DNA of 64,000 nt from NCBI RefSeq assembly GCF_037023735.1, contig NZ_CP146069.1, positions 1,281,501 through 1,345,500 on the forward strand, written 5' to 3'. Position 1 is the stretch's first letter; each line of letters begins with the position of its first letter. Shown here in pieces: positions 9,134 to 17,137 of the stretch. The position numbers and the translations under genes are program-made. The notes beneath the pieces are model-generated. The model searched no databases. It was not told where the DNA came from and worked only from the letters and a program-made list of their open reading frames with translations. This stretch comes from Roseovarius sp. S88 (GTDB lineage Bacteria > Pseudomonadota > Alphaproteobacteria > Rhodobacterales > Rhodobacteraceae).

Positions 9134-9321
9134 CTCATCCCCCTGCAACTTGCAGGCTTGCCAGATACCGCAGGCTTAAACGGATGGCCAGAGGGATATA
9201 TGCCGTTTCAAGCTCACAAAGCTGAGTAAAACAGGCCTCATAACGAGAAAGTTGCAAACTGTCGCTCTTGTGGCAGAGCCACTTTGTGGTATCCTATGAG
9301 CAGTGATCAGAAAGGCGTGTC

Positions 9322-9657
9322 ATGCCTGAACTTATTCGACTCTACATCGTCAATGTTATCATCGGCTTCTGTATTGCAGCGGTTTTTGTGGCCATGCTGC
9401 TTTGGTTCAACGTCGCGAATCTGTGGCATCTGGTCAGCCATTCGGACAAGGGCCTTCTGGCTGTGTTCCTTTTGTGGTTCTCGAATGGCATCATCTTTGC
9501 TGGCGTGCAGTTCGGCATTGCCGTGATGCGTCAAAAGGATGACGACGACGATGAGCCGCGTGGCGGTTTGGGTCAGCATGTCGATATGCGGCAGGAGCTA
9601 GAGACGATTCCGATCCGCGCCAACAGCGGCCGCGCGCCATTCTGGCAAAAGAAGTAA
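9322..9657 (+). CDS. Small inner-membrane protein, two helices
   Basis: This 111-residue protein has two hydrophobic segments (about residues 8-30 and 42-68) followed by a run of five Asp and a polar C-terminal tail. I know no function. Similar small proteins appear in related marine alphaproteobacteria, but I cannot name the family with certainty. It is monocistronic by position, divergent from ribB with a gap of about 190 bases that must hold promoters for both. Confidence 0.7.
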   Translation: MPELIRLYIVNVIIGFCIAAVFVAMLLWFNVANLWHLVSHSDKGLLAVFLLWFSNGIIFAGVQFGIAVMRQKDDDDDEPRGGLGQHVDMRQELETIPIRANSGRAPFWQKK

Positions 9658-9917
9658 CTTCAAAAATTGAGCGAGTCGTTCGCGCATTTGCGGGGCTTGG
9701 TGTGACGGGACCACGCACAACCGTTTGGTTCTCTCATTCCCGAGGACCTGTATATACAGGTGGGCGCCAGGTAACCGGACCACGGCCCGGACAGAGCCAG
9801 CTCCCTCGGAATTGCTTAAGGCCACCGGAATGCAACCTGTCACGAGAAGGGCAGAACCCGTCACCCGACGTAGTTAAGCTGTGTGGGACAGCGGGGCAAG
9901 GGGGGTGGCACGGCAAA

Positions 9918-10283
9918 TCAGCCAGGCTGGAACAACTCGAGCAGGTTTCCAGAGGGGTCTTCGCAAAGAATTTGCTTGCCGCCCGGACCCGAAGTGATTT
10001 CGTTTCGAAAGGTTGTTCCTTTATCGCGAAGCGAGTCTACGAGACCTTCAAGATCATCGACAACCAAGACACACCGGTTCCATCCCCCTGGTTTAGGCTT
10101 GGCACCGTCCGGCATGGGTTTGGATGCCGAAGCCGTCGGACCGGCCAACCAAAGATCAAGGTCACCTTGTCTGACAATTGCCATAGCGGAGCCGAATTGT
10201 TCGATCAGTTCGAGACCCAGCTGTCCGCAATAGAAGGCCACGGCCTGATCAACGTCTGAAACTATGTATCGAAATTGCGCCAT
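9918..10283 (-). CDS. VOC (glyoxalase/bleomycin-resistance) family protein
   Basis: This 121-residue single-domain protein has the paired beta-alpha-beta-beta-beta modules of the vicinal oxygen chelate fold, seen in FRYIVSDVDQAVAFYCGQLGL and in the second half ending DPSGNLLELFQP. The terminal Glu in that motif is a typical metal ligand. The substrate cannot be told from sequence. The start at 10283 is the ATG 8 bases after GGAG. No operon partner is evident. Confidence 0.85.
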   Translation of the reverse strand: MAQFRYIVSDVDQAVAFYCGQLGLELIEQFGSAMAIVRQGDLDLWLAGPTASASKPMPDGAKPKPGGWNRCVLVVDDLEGLVDSLRDKGTTFRNEITSGPGGKQILCEDPSGNLLELFQPG

Positions 10284-10343
10284 CAACTTTCTCCAATTGA
10301 TGCGCTCACCTTAGCATGAAAACCCGCTTTGTTCGCGGAACAG

Positions 10344-11117
10344 TCATTGGGCCTCAGTCGACATCACAACCCCATATTTGCGCAATTCTTCTGGCAATAG
10401 CACGTAAATTTCATCCGGCGGCGTGGTGAGCGCCGGGACCATGATCAGTGGATCGATTCCCATCTCATCCAAGTATAGCATGACCTCGCCTTGACCGGCT
10501 TGAATATCTTCCACCGCGAATGAGGCAGGCAGGATCGTGCTTTCGCCGAAGTAGTGCTGATGCACGCCGACCTGCGCAGCCTCATCGACGTCGCGCTCGA
10601 CGCCGCCCATGAGAATATAGGGACAGGCCGAATAGCAATACTCCCCGGCAAGCATGCGTGTGTTGATGCCAGTCTCTCGAACAAAGCGGCCAATCTGCAA
10701 GGCATCGCTGACCACACCACCGGGCGATTGCAGGACAAGCCATTCCGGCGTGGGCCGCGCATCCTGCAACAGTTTGATCACTCGGTCAGCATCTCCCTCG
10801 GCGATATCGCCTTCCAGCCGGTAGGTTGCTTGCTCAATTTTGGTCAGGACTAGCCGGTTGGGCAGTTTGCCGGGGTCTCGTGCAGGTCGCGTCGCCGGGC
10901 GGTCGCGACCGGGCGCAAACACCCGCCTTTGGTCACCGGGTCGCACAGGGTCCGTCAAGAGTGGCGCATCAGGACCAAAACCGGGCAGGGCCAGACGCGC
11001 TTCTTGCACATCTCCCACCACCAGAAGCGCTCCGATGGCCAGTTGAAAAGCCAGAACGGCGGTAAGCACGCGGGCCACCAGCGGGCCTTTGGCCTTGGGG
11101 GGTTCAGGTTTACTCAT
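10344..11117 (-). CDS. Membrane-anchored ClpP/crotonase-fold periplasmic protein (COG3904-like)
   Basis: The 257-residue product has one N-terminal membrane anchor (about residues 15-35), a Pro/Arg-rich linker, then a ClpP-like domain: LVLQSPGGVVSDALQIGRFV, the segment GEYCYSACPYILMGG and VGVHQHYF. In this superfamily the Ser of SACP and the His are candidate catalytic residues, so a periplasmic serine protease is possible, but proteolysis is not established for the group. The start overlaps the stop of the upstream coiled-coil membrane protein by 4 bases (ATGA), so the two are coupled and probably work together. Confidence 0.78.
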   Translation of the reverse strand: MSKPEPPKAKGPLVARVLTAVLAFQLAIGALLVVGDVQEARLALPGFGPDAPLLTDPVRPGDQRRVFAPGRDRPATRPARDPGKLPNRLVLTKIEQATYRLEGDIAEGDADRVIKLLQDARPTPEWLVLQSPGGVVSDALQIGRFVRETGINTRMLAGEYCYSACPYILMGGVERDVDEAAQVGVHQHYFGESTILPASFAVEDIQAGQGEVMLYLDEMGIDPLIMVPALTTPPDEIYVLLPEELRKYGVVMSTEAQ

Positions 11118-12406
11118 GGTTTGGTGCCCGTGATGGGACTGATCTTGTCATCCTTTGGTTTCTCGGGGGCTGGAGCGGCCTGCGTTTCGGGGTGTTCCTC
11201 GATCTCGCGCGAAACAGCGAGAGCCGCCCGCAGTTCGGCCACGGTCATAGTGTCTTCAATATCGGTGCCATCTCGCAGATACCGGATCACGCCTTGGGTG
11301 ATGGCAAGGATCAGAACCAGAACAGCAGGCAAGAGGTCAATCGCAATCGCTCCGGCCCATGATGGCACGAAATTGCGCGCATAAAGGATCACAGCGTCAG
11401 CAGAGGAGATGGGGGTATAGATCACCTCAGGCGCCGGTTCCAGGGCAGACACGGTTTGTGCCGCGCCTTCCAGGGTGGCGGCACGTTGACCCAGTACTTC
11501 AAGTACAGATGTGATGGTAGCTGCCTGATCATTGCGCCCCTCGGCCGTGCGGCTGTCAAGCTCGGGCAGGACAACCGAGGCGGCCAAATCCTGTGCCGCG
11601 CGTTCTACCAGGGGGGCGACTGTCAGCTGGCGCATCTGCGTGATCAATCCTTGCAGGCGTACCGCCGCCTCAGAGAATTCCACAGACCGCGCCTCAACGG
11701 GGCCGGGTTCCACCGTCAGCGCGCGCATGCGGCTTAGGATGGCGTTGCCTTCGGCAAATGCAGTCTCAACCAAAGGTGTTTGTTGTGCAATTTGGGCTTC
11801 CAGCGCGCTCAGCTCAGCCGATTTCTGACGCAGCACGCGAAACACGGCCCCACGTCCGGCAAGGCCAGAGAGATTGCCGGTAGCCTCCTGTTCGCTGAGA
11901 TCTTCAAAAGATTGGCGCACCCGCGCCACGTCACGTTCAAGCGCCTGACCCGTCAGCGCAATTTCATGCGCGCGTTCCAGGCTTTGCTGATAGTCCTGTA
12001 CGGTCTTGGCCAGATGCTGCTCCACCGCCGCAGAGCCGGCCAGCGCGGCGGCATTGAGCCAGCTCGACATGGCCACAATGGCCAGTGACCCCAGCCCCAT
12101 AGCCCCCAGAAGTGCGACTCGCGCCCGCGCCGTGGTGACCGCCGGGTAGAGGCGCAAGAGGTAGGACCAAAATACAAAGATGCCGACCGACACGGCCACC
12201 GAATAGGCCAGTGCGGCGAAGGTCGACAGCGCACCGGTGTCATCTAGCAAAGAGGACACGCCGAGATATGTGTAGATACCAGATGCTACGGCCAGCACGC
12301 CAAGCGCTGTGCCCGAAAAGGTGTTTAGCCAATCAATATGGCCTTCAAGCTCTTGCGCATATCGCGCCGATCGCGTGCGCGCACTGTCCCCGGATTCATC
12401 AGCCAT
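11114..12406 (-). CDS. Multi-helix membrane protein with a periplasmic coiled-coil region
   Basis: The protein has 430 residues from the ATG at 12406, which follows GAAGGAGTGGGG. Membrane helices lie near residues 27-50, 63-85 and 97-120, and again near 345-370; between them is a long Glu/Gln/Arg-rich helical stretch likely to be a coiled coil. The C-terminus is a cytoplasmic-looking Pro-rich tail. I do not recognise the family. It is the first gene of a two-gene operon with the ClpP-fold protein, an arrangement that suggests a membrane scaffold for a periplasmic partner. Confidence 0.72.
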   Translation of the reverse strand: MADESGDSARTRSARYAQELEGHIDWLNTFSGTALGVLAVASGIYTYLGVSSLLDDTGALSTFAALAYSVAVSVGIFVFWSYLLRLYPAVTTARARVALLGAMGLGSLAIVAMSSWLNAAALAGSAAVEQHLAKTVQDYQQSLERAHEIALTGQALERDVARVRQSFEDLSEQEATGNLSGLAGRGAVFRVLRQKSAELSALEAQIAQQTPLVETAFAEGNAILSRMRALTVEPGPVEARSVEFSEAAVRLQGLITQMRQLTVAPLVERAAQDLAASVVLPELDSRTAEGRNDQAATITSVLEVLGQRAATLEGAAQTVSALEPAPEVIYTPISSADAVILYARNFVPSWAGAIAIDLLPAVLVLILAITQGVIRYLRDGTDIEDTMTVAELRAALAVSREIEEHPETQAAPAPEKPKDDKISPITGTKP

Positions 12407-12548
12407 GCCCCACTCCTTCCCGCGCAACTCCCTGTGCAGCGCCAAGATGACGCCAACTTTTCGAGTATGTGAGTGTCCGCTGAAACATCAAGTCAGGCTC
12501 TCGTGATCAGCGGGGAGTGCACAATAAATAGGGGAAAGTCTTGCCAAT

Positions 12549-12563
12549 GTTCCCGGTATGTTC
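12549..12563 (+). promoter_or_regulatory. LexA (SOS) box upstream of mmcB
   Basis: GTTC, seven bases and GTTC give an exact match to the alphaproteobacterial LexA operator. It sits between a TTGCCA (12541-12546) and a TATGTT (12565-12570), which are spaced 18 bases apart as -35 and -10 boxes. LexA bound here would block the promoter of mmcB. Confidence 0.82.
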
Positions 12564-12577
12564 GTATGTTTGGTGTC

Positions 12578-13027
12578 ATGCAGGATGTAGTCACAGATTT
12601 GAACACCCAGAAACCCGGCCAGCTTTTGGCGCGGGGCGTGTGCAGGCATTTGCTGGGCTATGATTTCGTCTGCGTCGAAGAATTCACACCGGAACGGGGC
12701 AAGCGGGTGGATGTCATGGCGTTGGGTCCCAAAGGTGAGATTTGGGTGGTAGAGTGCAAATCAAGCCGGGCCGATTTTACCTCTGATGCCAAATGGGATG
12801 GGTATCTTGAATGGTGCGACAGGTACTTCTGGGCTGTGGATGAGGATTTCCCTACCGATCTTTTGCCCGAGGGCACGGGTTTGATGATTGCCGATGCCTA
12901 TGACGCTCAGATCATTCGCATGGCGCCGGAAAGCAAATTGCCAGCCGCGCGGCGTGCGGCCCTTACGCGACGGTTTGCGCGACAGGCGGCACTGAGGCTG
13001 CAATCTGCGCGTGACCCGAACCTATGA
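12578..13027 (+). CDS. mmcB: MmcB family DNA repair protein
   Basis: This small nuclease-fold protein (149 residues from ATG 12578) carries the pattern ARGVCRHL, then GKRVDVMALG, then VVECKSSRADF, which is the D...ExK layout of PD-(D/E)XK enzymes. In Caulobacter mmcB is an SOS gene involved in mitomycin C damage repair. The exact SOS box directly upstream supports the same regulation. If transcription starts just after the predicted -10 box, the ATG at 12578 would be nearly leaderless; ATG 12566 and longer frames overlap the operator and are less likely. No neighbour shares its strand. Confidence 0.85.
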   Translation: MQDVVTDLNTQKPGQLLARGVCRHLLGYDFVCVEEFTPERGKRVDVMALGPKGEIWVVECKSSRADFTSDAKWDGYLEWCDRYFWAVDEDFPTDLLPEGTGLMIADAYDAQIIRMAPESKLPAARRAALTRRFARQAALRLQSARDPNL

Positions 13028-13070
13028 GGTGTCGTTTTCTGGTCTGGAATTCAGGTGAGTTCTACGCATC

Positions 13071-13259
13071 CTAACCTTTGCGTGCCTCTGCCGCTTTTGC
13101 AGCCGCCAGAATTTCTTCGGCAATCTCGCGCGCCTCATCAGGGTCGAAATCCATCGGAATTTCAGCCTGGCCCGCCTCAATGAACAACCGCACCATGCCT
13201 TGATCGGTTGGCCCGATTTGCAGGTTTGCCTCGATATCGCGTTCGTCGTTGATGCCCAT
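13071..13259 (-). CDS. Small conserved protein (DUF6324-like)
   Basis: A 62-residue acidic protein beginning MGINDERDIEANLQIGPTD and containing EIPMDFDPDEAREIAEEI. It matches a short family found in Rhodobacterales that I recall as DUF6324; no function is known. The ATG at 13259 is preferred over one at 13271 because the conserved part starts here. It is soluble and ends in an Ala/Lys-rich helix. Confidence 0.7.
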   Translation of the reverse strand: MGINDERDIEANLQIGPTDQGMVRLFIEAGQAEIPMDFDPDEAREIAEEILAAAKAAEARKG

Positions 13260-13375
13260 GGTGGCCTCCAAAAGTGCAATCCGGGCTTAGCGCCAAGATG
13301 CAAGTCGCGCAAGTCGCTTGGTCCGCTCAAAGAGTCTTGCAATCGCACCGCGCAAAAGTTAAATCGACACCGCGT

Positions 13376-13452
13376 GCCGCCTTAGCTCAGTTGGTTAGAG
13401 CGCCTGATTGTGGATCAGGAGGTCCCCCGTTCGAGCCGGGGAGGTGGTACCA
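13376..13452 (+). tRNA. tRNA-His (GTG)
   Basis: The cloverleaf is complete: acceptor stem GCCGCCT with AGGTGGT (two G-U pairs), D arm GCTC...GAGC, anticodon stem CCTGA/TCAGG with loop TTGTGGA, T arm CCCCG/CGGGG with TTCGAGC, discriminator A73 and an encoded CCA. The anticodon is GTG. The base before position 1 is T, so the usual G-1 is not encoded, a known feature of one alphaproteobacterial lineage. Confidence 0.96.
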
Positions 13453-13456
13453 CTCC

Positions 13457-13768
13457 TTATTTCCCGACCTCAATCGCAATTTCCTGCCGCAACTCGCCCG
13501 TTTCGGCGTTAAAGATCAGGATCTGGTTGTCCTCCGTCACCACCGCGTACCAGCCATCGCCGCGCGTATAGGCCGTGGGGACCGTGCCGTCGGGCAGGGT
13601 AATCTCATCAGGCATTTCCGGGCCGAACGCGTCGGAGAACTTGGTGACAAAGAGCACCACGATCACTATGAACCCCACAACCATCACGGCGGTCAGCACG
13701 GTGACCAGAAGGCGCAGGTATTTCACCAGCCCGGGGTCGATGGGGTTTGGATCTGGAGTGTCATTCAT
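13457..13768 (-). CDS. Single-pass membrane protein (DUF6476-like)
   Basis: This 103-residue protein has one strong membrane helix (about residues 20-45), then a small domain with DGTVPTAYTRGDGWYAVVT and IFNAETGELRQEI, reminiscent of a periplasmic beta-strand sensor or binding module. I recall it as DUF6476 in Rhodobacterales; function unknown. Its ATG (13766-13768) shares two bases with the ATG of the divergent rluD gene, so one promoter region must lie inside the neighbouring coding sequence. Confidence 0.72.
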   Translation of the reverse strand: MNDTPDPNPIDPGLVKYLRLLVTVLTAVMVVGFIVIVVLFVTKFSDAFGPEMPDEITLPDGTVPTAYTRGDGWYAVVTEDNQILIFNAETGELRQEIAIEVGK

Positions 13769-14807
13769 GGGCGAAGCCCCTTCCAAGACGATTTCCGTGC
13801 GCATTGCGGCGGATCCGCCGCCCCGCCTTGATAAGGCGCTTGCGCGTGATGTGCCAGAGGCGGCGGCCTTGTCCCGCACGCGCCTGACGCGGCTGATTGC
13901 AGAAGGGTGCGTGCAGATAGGGGGCGCGCCGGTCATGGACCCCAAACGTAAGGTGTCCGAGGGAGACATTGTTGAGATTACCGTACCTCAGGCCGAAGAG
14001 CTTGATACAGTTGCGCAGGATATTCCTCTCGACGTGGTGCATGAAGACGCAGACCTCATCGTGGTGAACAAACCCGCTGGCCTTGTTGTGCATCCCGCAC
14101 CAGGCAGCCCGGATGGCACGCTGGTGAATGCGCTCTTGCATCATTGTGGGGATAGCCTGTCTGGCATTGGAGGCGAGCGTCGCCCCGGCATTGTGCATCG
14201 CATTGACAAGGACACCTCGGGTCTTCTGGTTGTGGCCAAATCGGACAAGGCGCATCACGGATTGGCGGCGCAGTTTGAGACGCACAGCGTTGAACGCAAG
14301 TATCTTGCTCTGGTACATGGAGTTCCTGATGCCGCCGATCCCCGCCTTCGTGGCATCAAAGGGGCCAGCTTTGAGGCTGGCAATATCCTTAAACTCACCA
14401 CGCAACTGACACGCCATAAAACCGACCGGCAGAAGCAGGCTGTTGTGTTTCAAAGCGGCCGGCATGCCGTGACGCGCGCGCGACGCATTGAGACCTTTGG
14501 AATTCCACCGCAAGTGTCACTGGTTGAATGCTGGCTCGAAACCGGGCGCACACACCAGATCCGGGTGCACATGGCCCATGCCGGGCATGGATTGGTTGGC
14601 GATCCGGTCTACGGCGGTCGGCGGAAATTGAACGCAAAAGCGCTCAGCAAAGAGAGTTTTGCTGCCGTAGAGGTCTTTTCTCGTCAGGCACTTCATGCAG
14701 CGGTTTTGGGCTTTGAACACCCGGTTTCGGGTGAAATCTTACGGTTTGAAACGCCTTTACCATCTGATTTTGCAGAGCTTTTGGGAAAATTACGCGCGTT
14801 CGCCTGA
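13767..14807 (+). CDS. rluD: Ribosomal large subunit pseudouridine synthase, RluA/RluD family
   Basis: The enzyme isomerises specific uridines in 23S rRNA (positions 1911, 1915 and 1917 for RluD). An S4 RNA-binding domain occupies residues 15-80 (RLDKALARDVPEA). The catalytic domain follows, with GIVHRIDKDTSGLLVVAKSD holding the catalytic Asp, and the C-terminal RTHQIRVHMAHAGHGLVGD typical of the family. From ATG 13767 it has 346 residues, near family length. A GTG at about 13797 is an alternative that would avoid the start overlap with the divergent gene. rpoH follows on the same strand after 174 bases. Confidence 0.92.
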   Translation: MGEAPSKTISVRIAADPPPRLDKALARDVPEAAALSRTRLTRLIAEGCVQIGGAPVMDPKRKVSEGDIVEITVPQAEELDTVAQDIPLDVVHEDADLIVVNKPAGLVVHPAPGSPDGTLVNALLHHCGDSLSGIGGERRPGIVHRIDKDTSGLLVVAKSDKAHHGLAAQFETHSVERKYLALVHGVPDAADPRLRGIKGASFEAGNILKLTTQLTRHKTDRQKQAVVFQSGRHAVTRARRIETFGIPPQVSLVECWLETGRTHQIRVHMAHAGHGLVGDPVYGGRRKLNAKALSKESFAAVEVFSRQALHAAVLGFEHPVSGEILRFETPLPSDFAELLGKLRAFA

Positions 14808-14981
14808 TTTGAAATAAATTAGCACGTTTTCGCACCTTCACGTGAAAATCCTGTCACACCACTGGCGGGCATCCGGCTGAGCATTCATATTCTGTTAAAC
14901 AATTCAGTTCATCTGATCTTGAAAACAGCCCAGTTGTGCTTACATCAATGTTAAACCCTTAAACATTGGAGGGACGAGGAC

Positions 14982-15878
14982 ATGAGTAACTACGCAAATC
15001 TTCCCGCACCGTCACCAGAGGCCGGTCTCAACCGCTATTTGCAGGAAATCCGCAAATTCCCGCTGTTGGAGCCGGAACAGGAATACATGCTGGCCAAGGC
15101 CTGGGTCGAGAAAGAAGATACCGACGCCGCCCATCAGATGGTCACAAGCCACCTGCGCCTGGCAGCCAAAATTGCCATGGGCTACCGCGGCTATGGCTTG
15201 CCGCAGGCGGAAGTGATCTCAGAGGCCAATGTGGGTCTGATGCAGGCGGTCAAACGCTTTGACCCCGAAAAGGGCTTCCGCCTGGCCACCTATGCGATGT
15301 GGTGGATCCGCGCCAGCATTCAGGAATACATCCTGCGCAGCTGGTCGATGGTCAAACTGGGCACGACGAGCGCGCAGAAAAAGCTTTTCTTCAACCTGCG
15401 CAAGGCCAAGGCACGCATTGGCGCGTTGGAAGAAGGGGATATGCACCCCGACAATGTGGCGCGCATTGCGCATGATTTGGGCGTCACCGAAGACGAAGTG
15501 ATCAGCATGAACCGCCGCATGTCGGGTGGCGATGCGTCGTTGAATGCCACAGTGGGCTCTGAAGGCGAGGGCACCATGCAATGGCAGGATTGGCTCGAAG
15601 ACGAGGATGCCGATCAAGCGGGTGACTACGAGGCCAAGGACGAGTTGGACGCGCGTCGTGAGCTTTTGGCTGAGGCGATGTCGGTGCTCAATGACCGTGA
15701 AAAAGATATCCTGACGCAGCGGCGCCTGAGCGACAAGACCATCACTCTTGAGGACCTGAGTGCGCAATACGACGTCAGCCGCGAACGCATCCGCCAGATT
15801 GAAGTGCGCGCGTTTGAGAAGCTACAAAAGCGCATGCGGTCCCTGGCACAGGAGAAGGGCATGTTGGCCTCAGTCTGA
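14982..15878 (+). CDS. rpoH: RNA polymerase heat-shock sigma factor (sigma-32)
   Basis: RpoH (298 residues) directs RNA polymerase to heat-shock promoters. Region 2 includes SHLRLAAKIAMGYRGYGLP and the helix FRLATYAMWWIRASIQEYIL; region 4 includes VSRERIRQIEVRAFEKLQKR. The segment QKKLFFNLRKAKAR is the RpoH box that separates it from RpoD. ATG 14982 follows GGAGGGACGAGG. A hairpin lies shortly after the stop codon. Confidence 0.96.
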   Translation: MSNYANLPAPSPEAGLNRYLQEIRKFPLLEPEQEYMLAKAWVEKEDTDAAHQMVTSHLRLAAKIAMGYRGYGLPQAEVISEANVGLMQAVKRFDPEKGFRLATYAMWWIRASIQEYILRSWSMVKLGTTSAQKKLFFNLRKAKARIGALEEGDMHPDNVARIAHDLGVTEDEVISMNRRMSGGDASLNATVGSEGEGTMQWQDWLEDEDADQAGDYEAKDELDARRELLAEAMSVLNDREKDILTQRRLSDKTITLEDLSAQYDVSRERIRQIEVRAFEKLQKRMRSLAQEKGMLASV

Positions 15879-15900
15879 CCCTTTCTTTCGCTGATTGGTC

Positions 15901-15936
15901 AATGGCCCCTTCCAGAGATGGACAGGGGCCATTACT
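15901..15936 (+). terminator. Terminator-like hairpin after rpoH
   Basis: AATGGCCCCT pairs with AGGGGCCATT over 10 bp around a 13-base loop. Only ACTTT follows, so it could act as a Rho-independent terminator of modest strength or as an RNA-stabilising end. Confidence 0.55.
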
Positions 15937-15977
15937 TTGCGCAGTGAAGATTTCAACCTTGATTTGGATGACCCCAG

Positions 15978-17015
15978 GTGCGCCTTTTCCTTTTTGCCTG
16001 TTTTGTTGGTTTGACGGCTTGCGCACCCCGCGAAGCCGCACAATATGCAGCGCCCGTGCCTGAGGCCCAGATCGAACAGGTCTATGTGGCCACGCAAAAG
16101 GCTTTGGACAATAACGGGCAGACCTTTGGAGAGCGGCGAACAGGCGAGATGAACTACTTTCGTGCGGCTGTCTCAGTTCCGCCAACGCATGAACCGGGTC
16201 GCATCGAATGGCCAGATGGCCCACCAGATGCCGCGACTGATTTCGTTGTGACGGAAACTGAAATTTATGAGACACCCAATCAATTTTTACGGGACGTGAA
16301 ATCAAAACGCTCGGGTGCCGAAACGCAAGTTTTTGTGCATGGCTTCAACGCAACCCTGTCCGATGGCATGTACCGCACCGCGCAAATGCATGCCGATTTT
16401 GGGCGAGAGGTGCCTACCGTTCTCTTTTCGTGGGCCTCGGCGGGTGATCCGCGTGGTTACATCTATGACCGTGACAGTGTGCTCTACGCGCGCGACGACC
16501 TTGAAGACTTGCTCAAGCAGCTCACGCAGGGCCCCAATGACCGCGTTGTTCTGATTGCCCATTCCATGGGATCACAACTCGTCATGGAAGTGATGCGTCA
16601 GGCGGCGCTTCGTGGAGATCGCACATTGCTCAATCGGATCAATGCGGTGGTTCTGATGTCGCCTGATATTGATCCTGATGTCTTTCGCAGGCAAGCCGAG
16701 GCAATCGGAGACATGCCAGATCCCTTCCTGATCTTCGTATCCCGACAAGACCGAGCGCTGGGCCTTGCCAGTTTCATCACGGGTCGCAAGCCGCGCCTTG
16801 GCGTGATCAACAGCCCCGATGCAGTTGCCGATCTGCCAGTACGGGTAATCGATTTCACCGCGCTGGCCAATGGCGAAGGCCTTGATCATGCTGTAGCAAC
16901 AACCTCTCCGGCGGCTATTTCGGTGCTGCGCGGTATGATGTCCCAAGCCAGTGCAGGCCAACCCGCATTCCAGCGCTACATGGTCCTGACAACATCGCCA
17001 CCCATCGGCCCCTAA
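15978..17015 (+). CDS. Lipoprotein alpha/beta hydrolase (DUF900/COG4782)
   Basis: The 345-residue product begins with a lipoprotein signal (basic start, hydrophobic core, lipobox LTAC with Cys at residue 15), so it is likely anchored on the periplasmic side. The hydrolase domain has the oxyanion region QVFVHGFNAT, the nucleophile elbow AHSMGS with Ser, and a late LDHAV His. The substrate of COG4782 enzymes is unknown; an esterase or lipase-like role is likely. The start codon is GTG at 15978 with AGG upstream. Confidence 0.85.
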   Translation: MRLFLFACFVGLTACAPREAAQYAAPVPEAQIEQVYVATQKALDNNGQTFGERRTGEMNYFRAAVSVPPTHEPGRIEWPDGPPDAATDFVVTETEIYETPNQFLRDVKSKRSGAETQVFVHGFNATLSDGMYRTAQMHADFGREVPTVLFSWASAGDPRGYIYDRDSVLYARDDLEDLLKQLTQGPNDRVVLIAHSMGSQLVMEVMRQAALRGDRTLLNRINAVVLMSPDIDPDVFRRQAEAIGDMPDPFLIFVSRQDRALGLASFITGRKPRLGVINSPDAVADLPVRVIDFTALANGEGLDHAVATTSPAAISVLRGMMSQASAGQPAFQRYMVLTTSPPIGP

Positions 17016-17137
17016 GACGCCATTTCGCCAAGCCTGAGCCAAATATTCGCCCCTTTCTTATGGTCTTAAAGGATCAAGGAAATATGGCCTGAAGCGTACA
17101 TAGCGTTGCACAACAGGCTTTGACGAAGGGCAAACAG

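Noticed and set aside
7934..9229. 431-residue frame antisense to ribB
   Set aside because: It mirrors the ribB coding sequence; no domain or ribosome site supports it.
9134..9321. FMN riboswitch ahead of the rib operon
   Set aside because: I could not find the conserved FMN aptamer segments; only ordinary intergenic sequence is visible.
9702..10259. 185-residue plus-strand frame opposite the VOC gene
   Set aside because: The VOC protein on the other strand has clear family motifs; this frame is its shadow.
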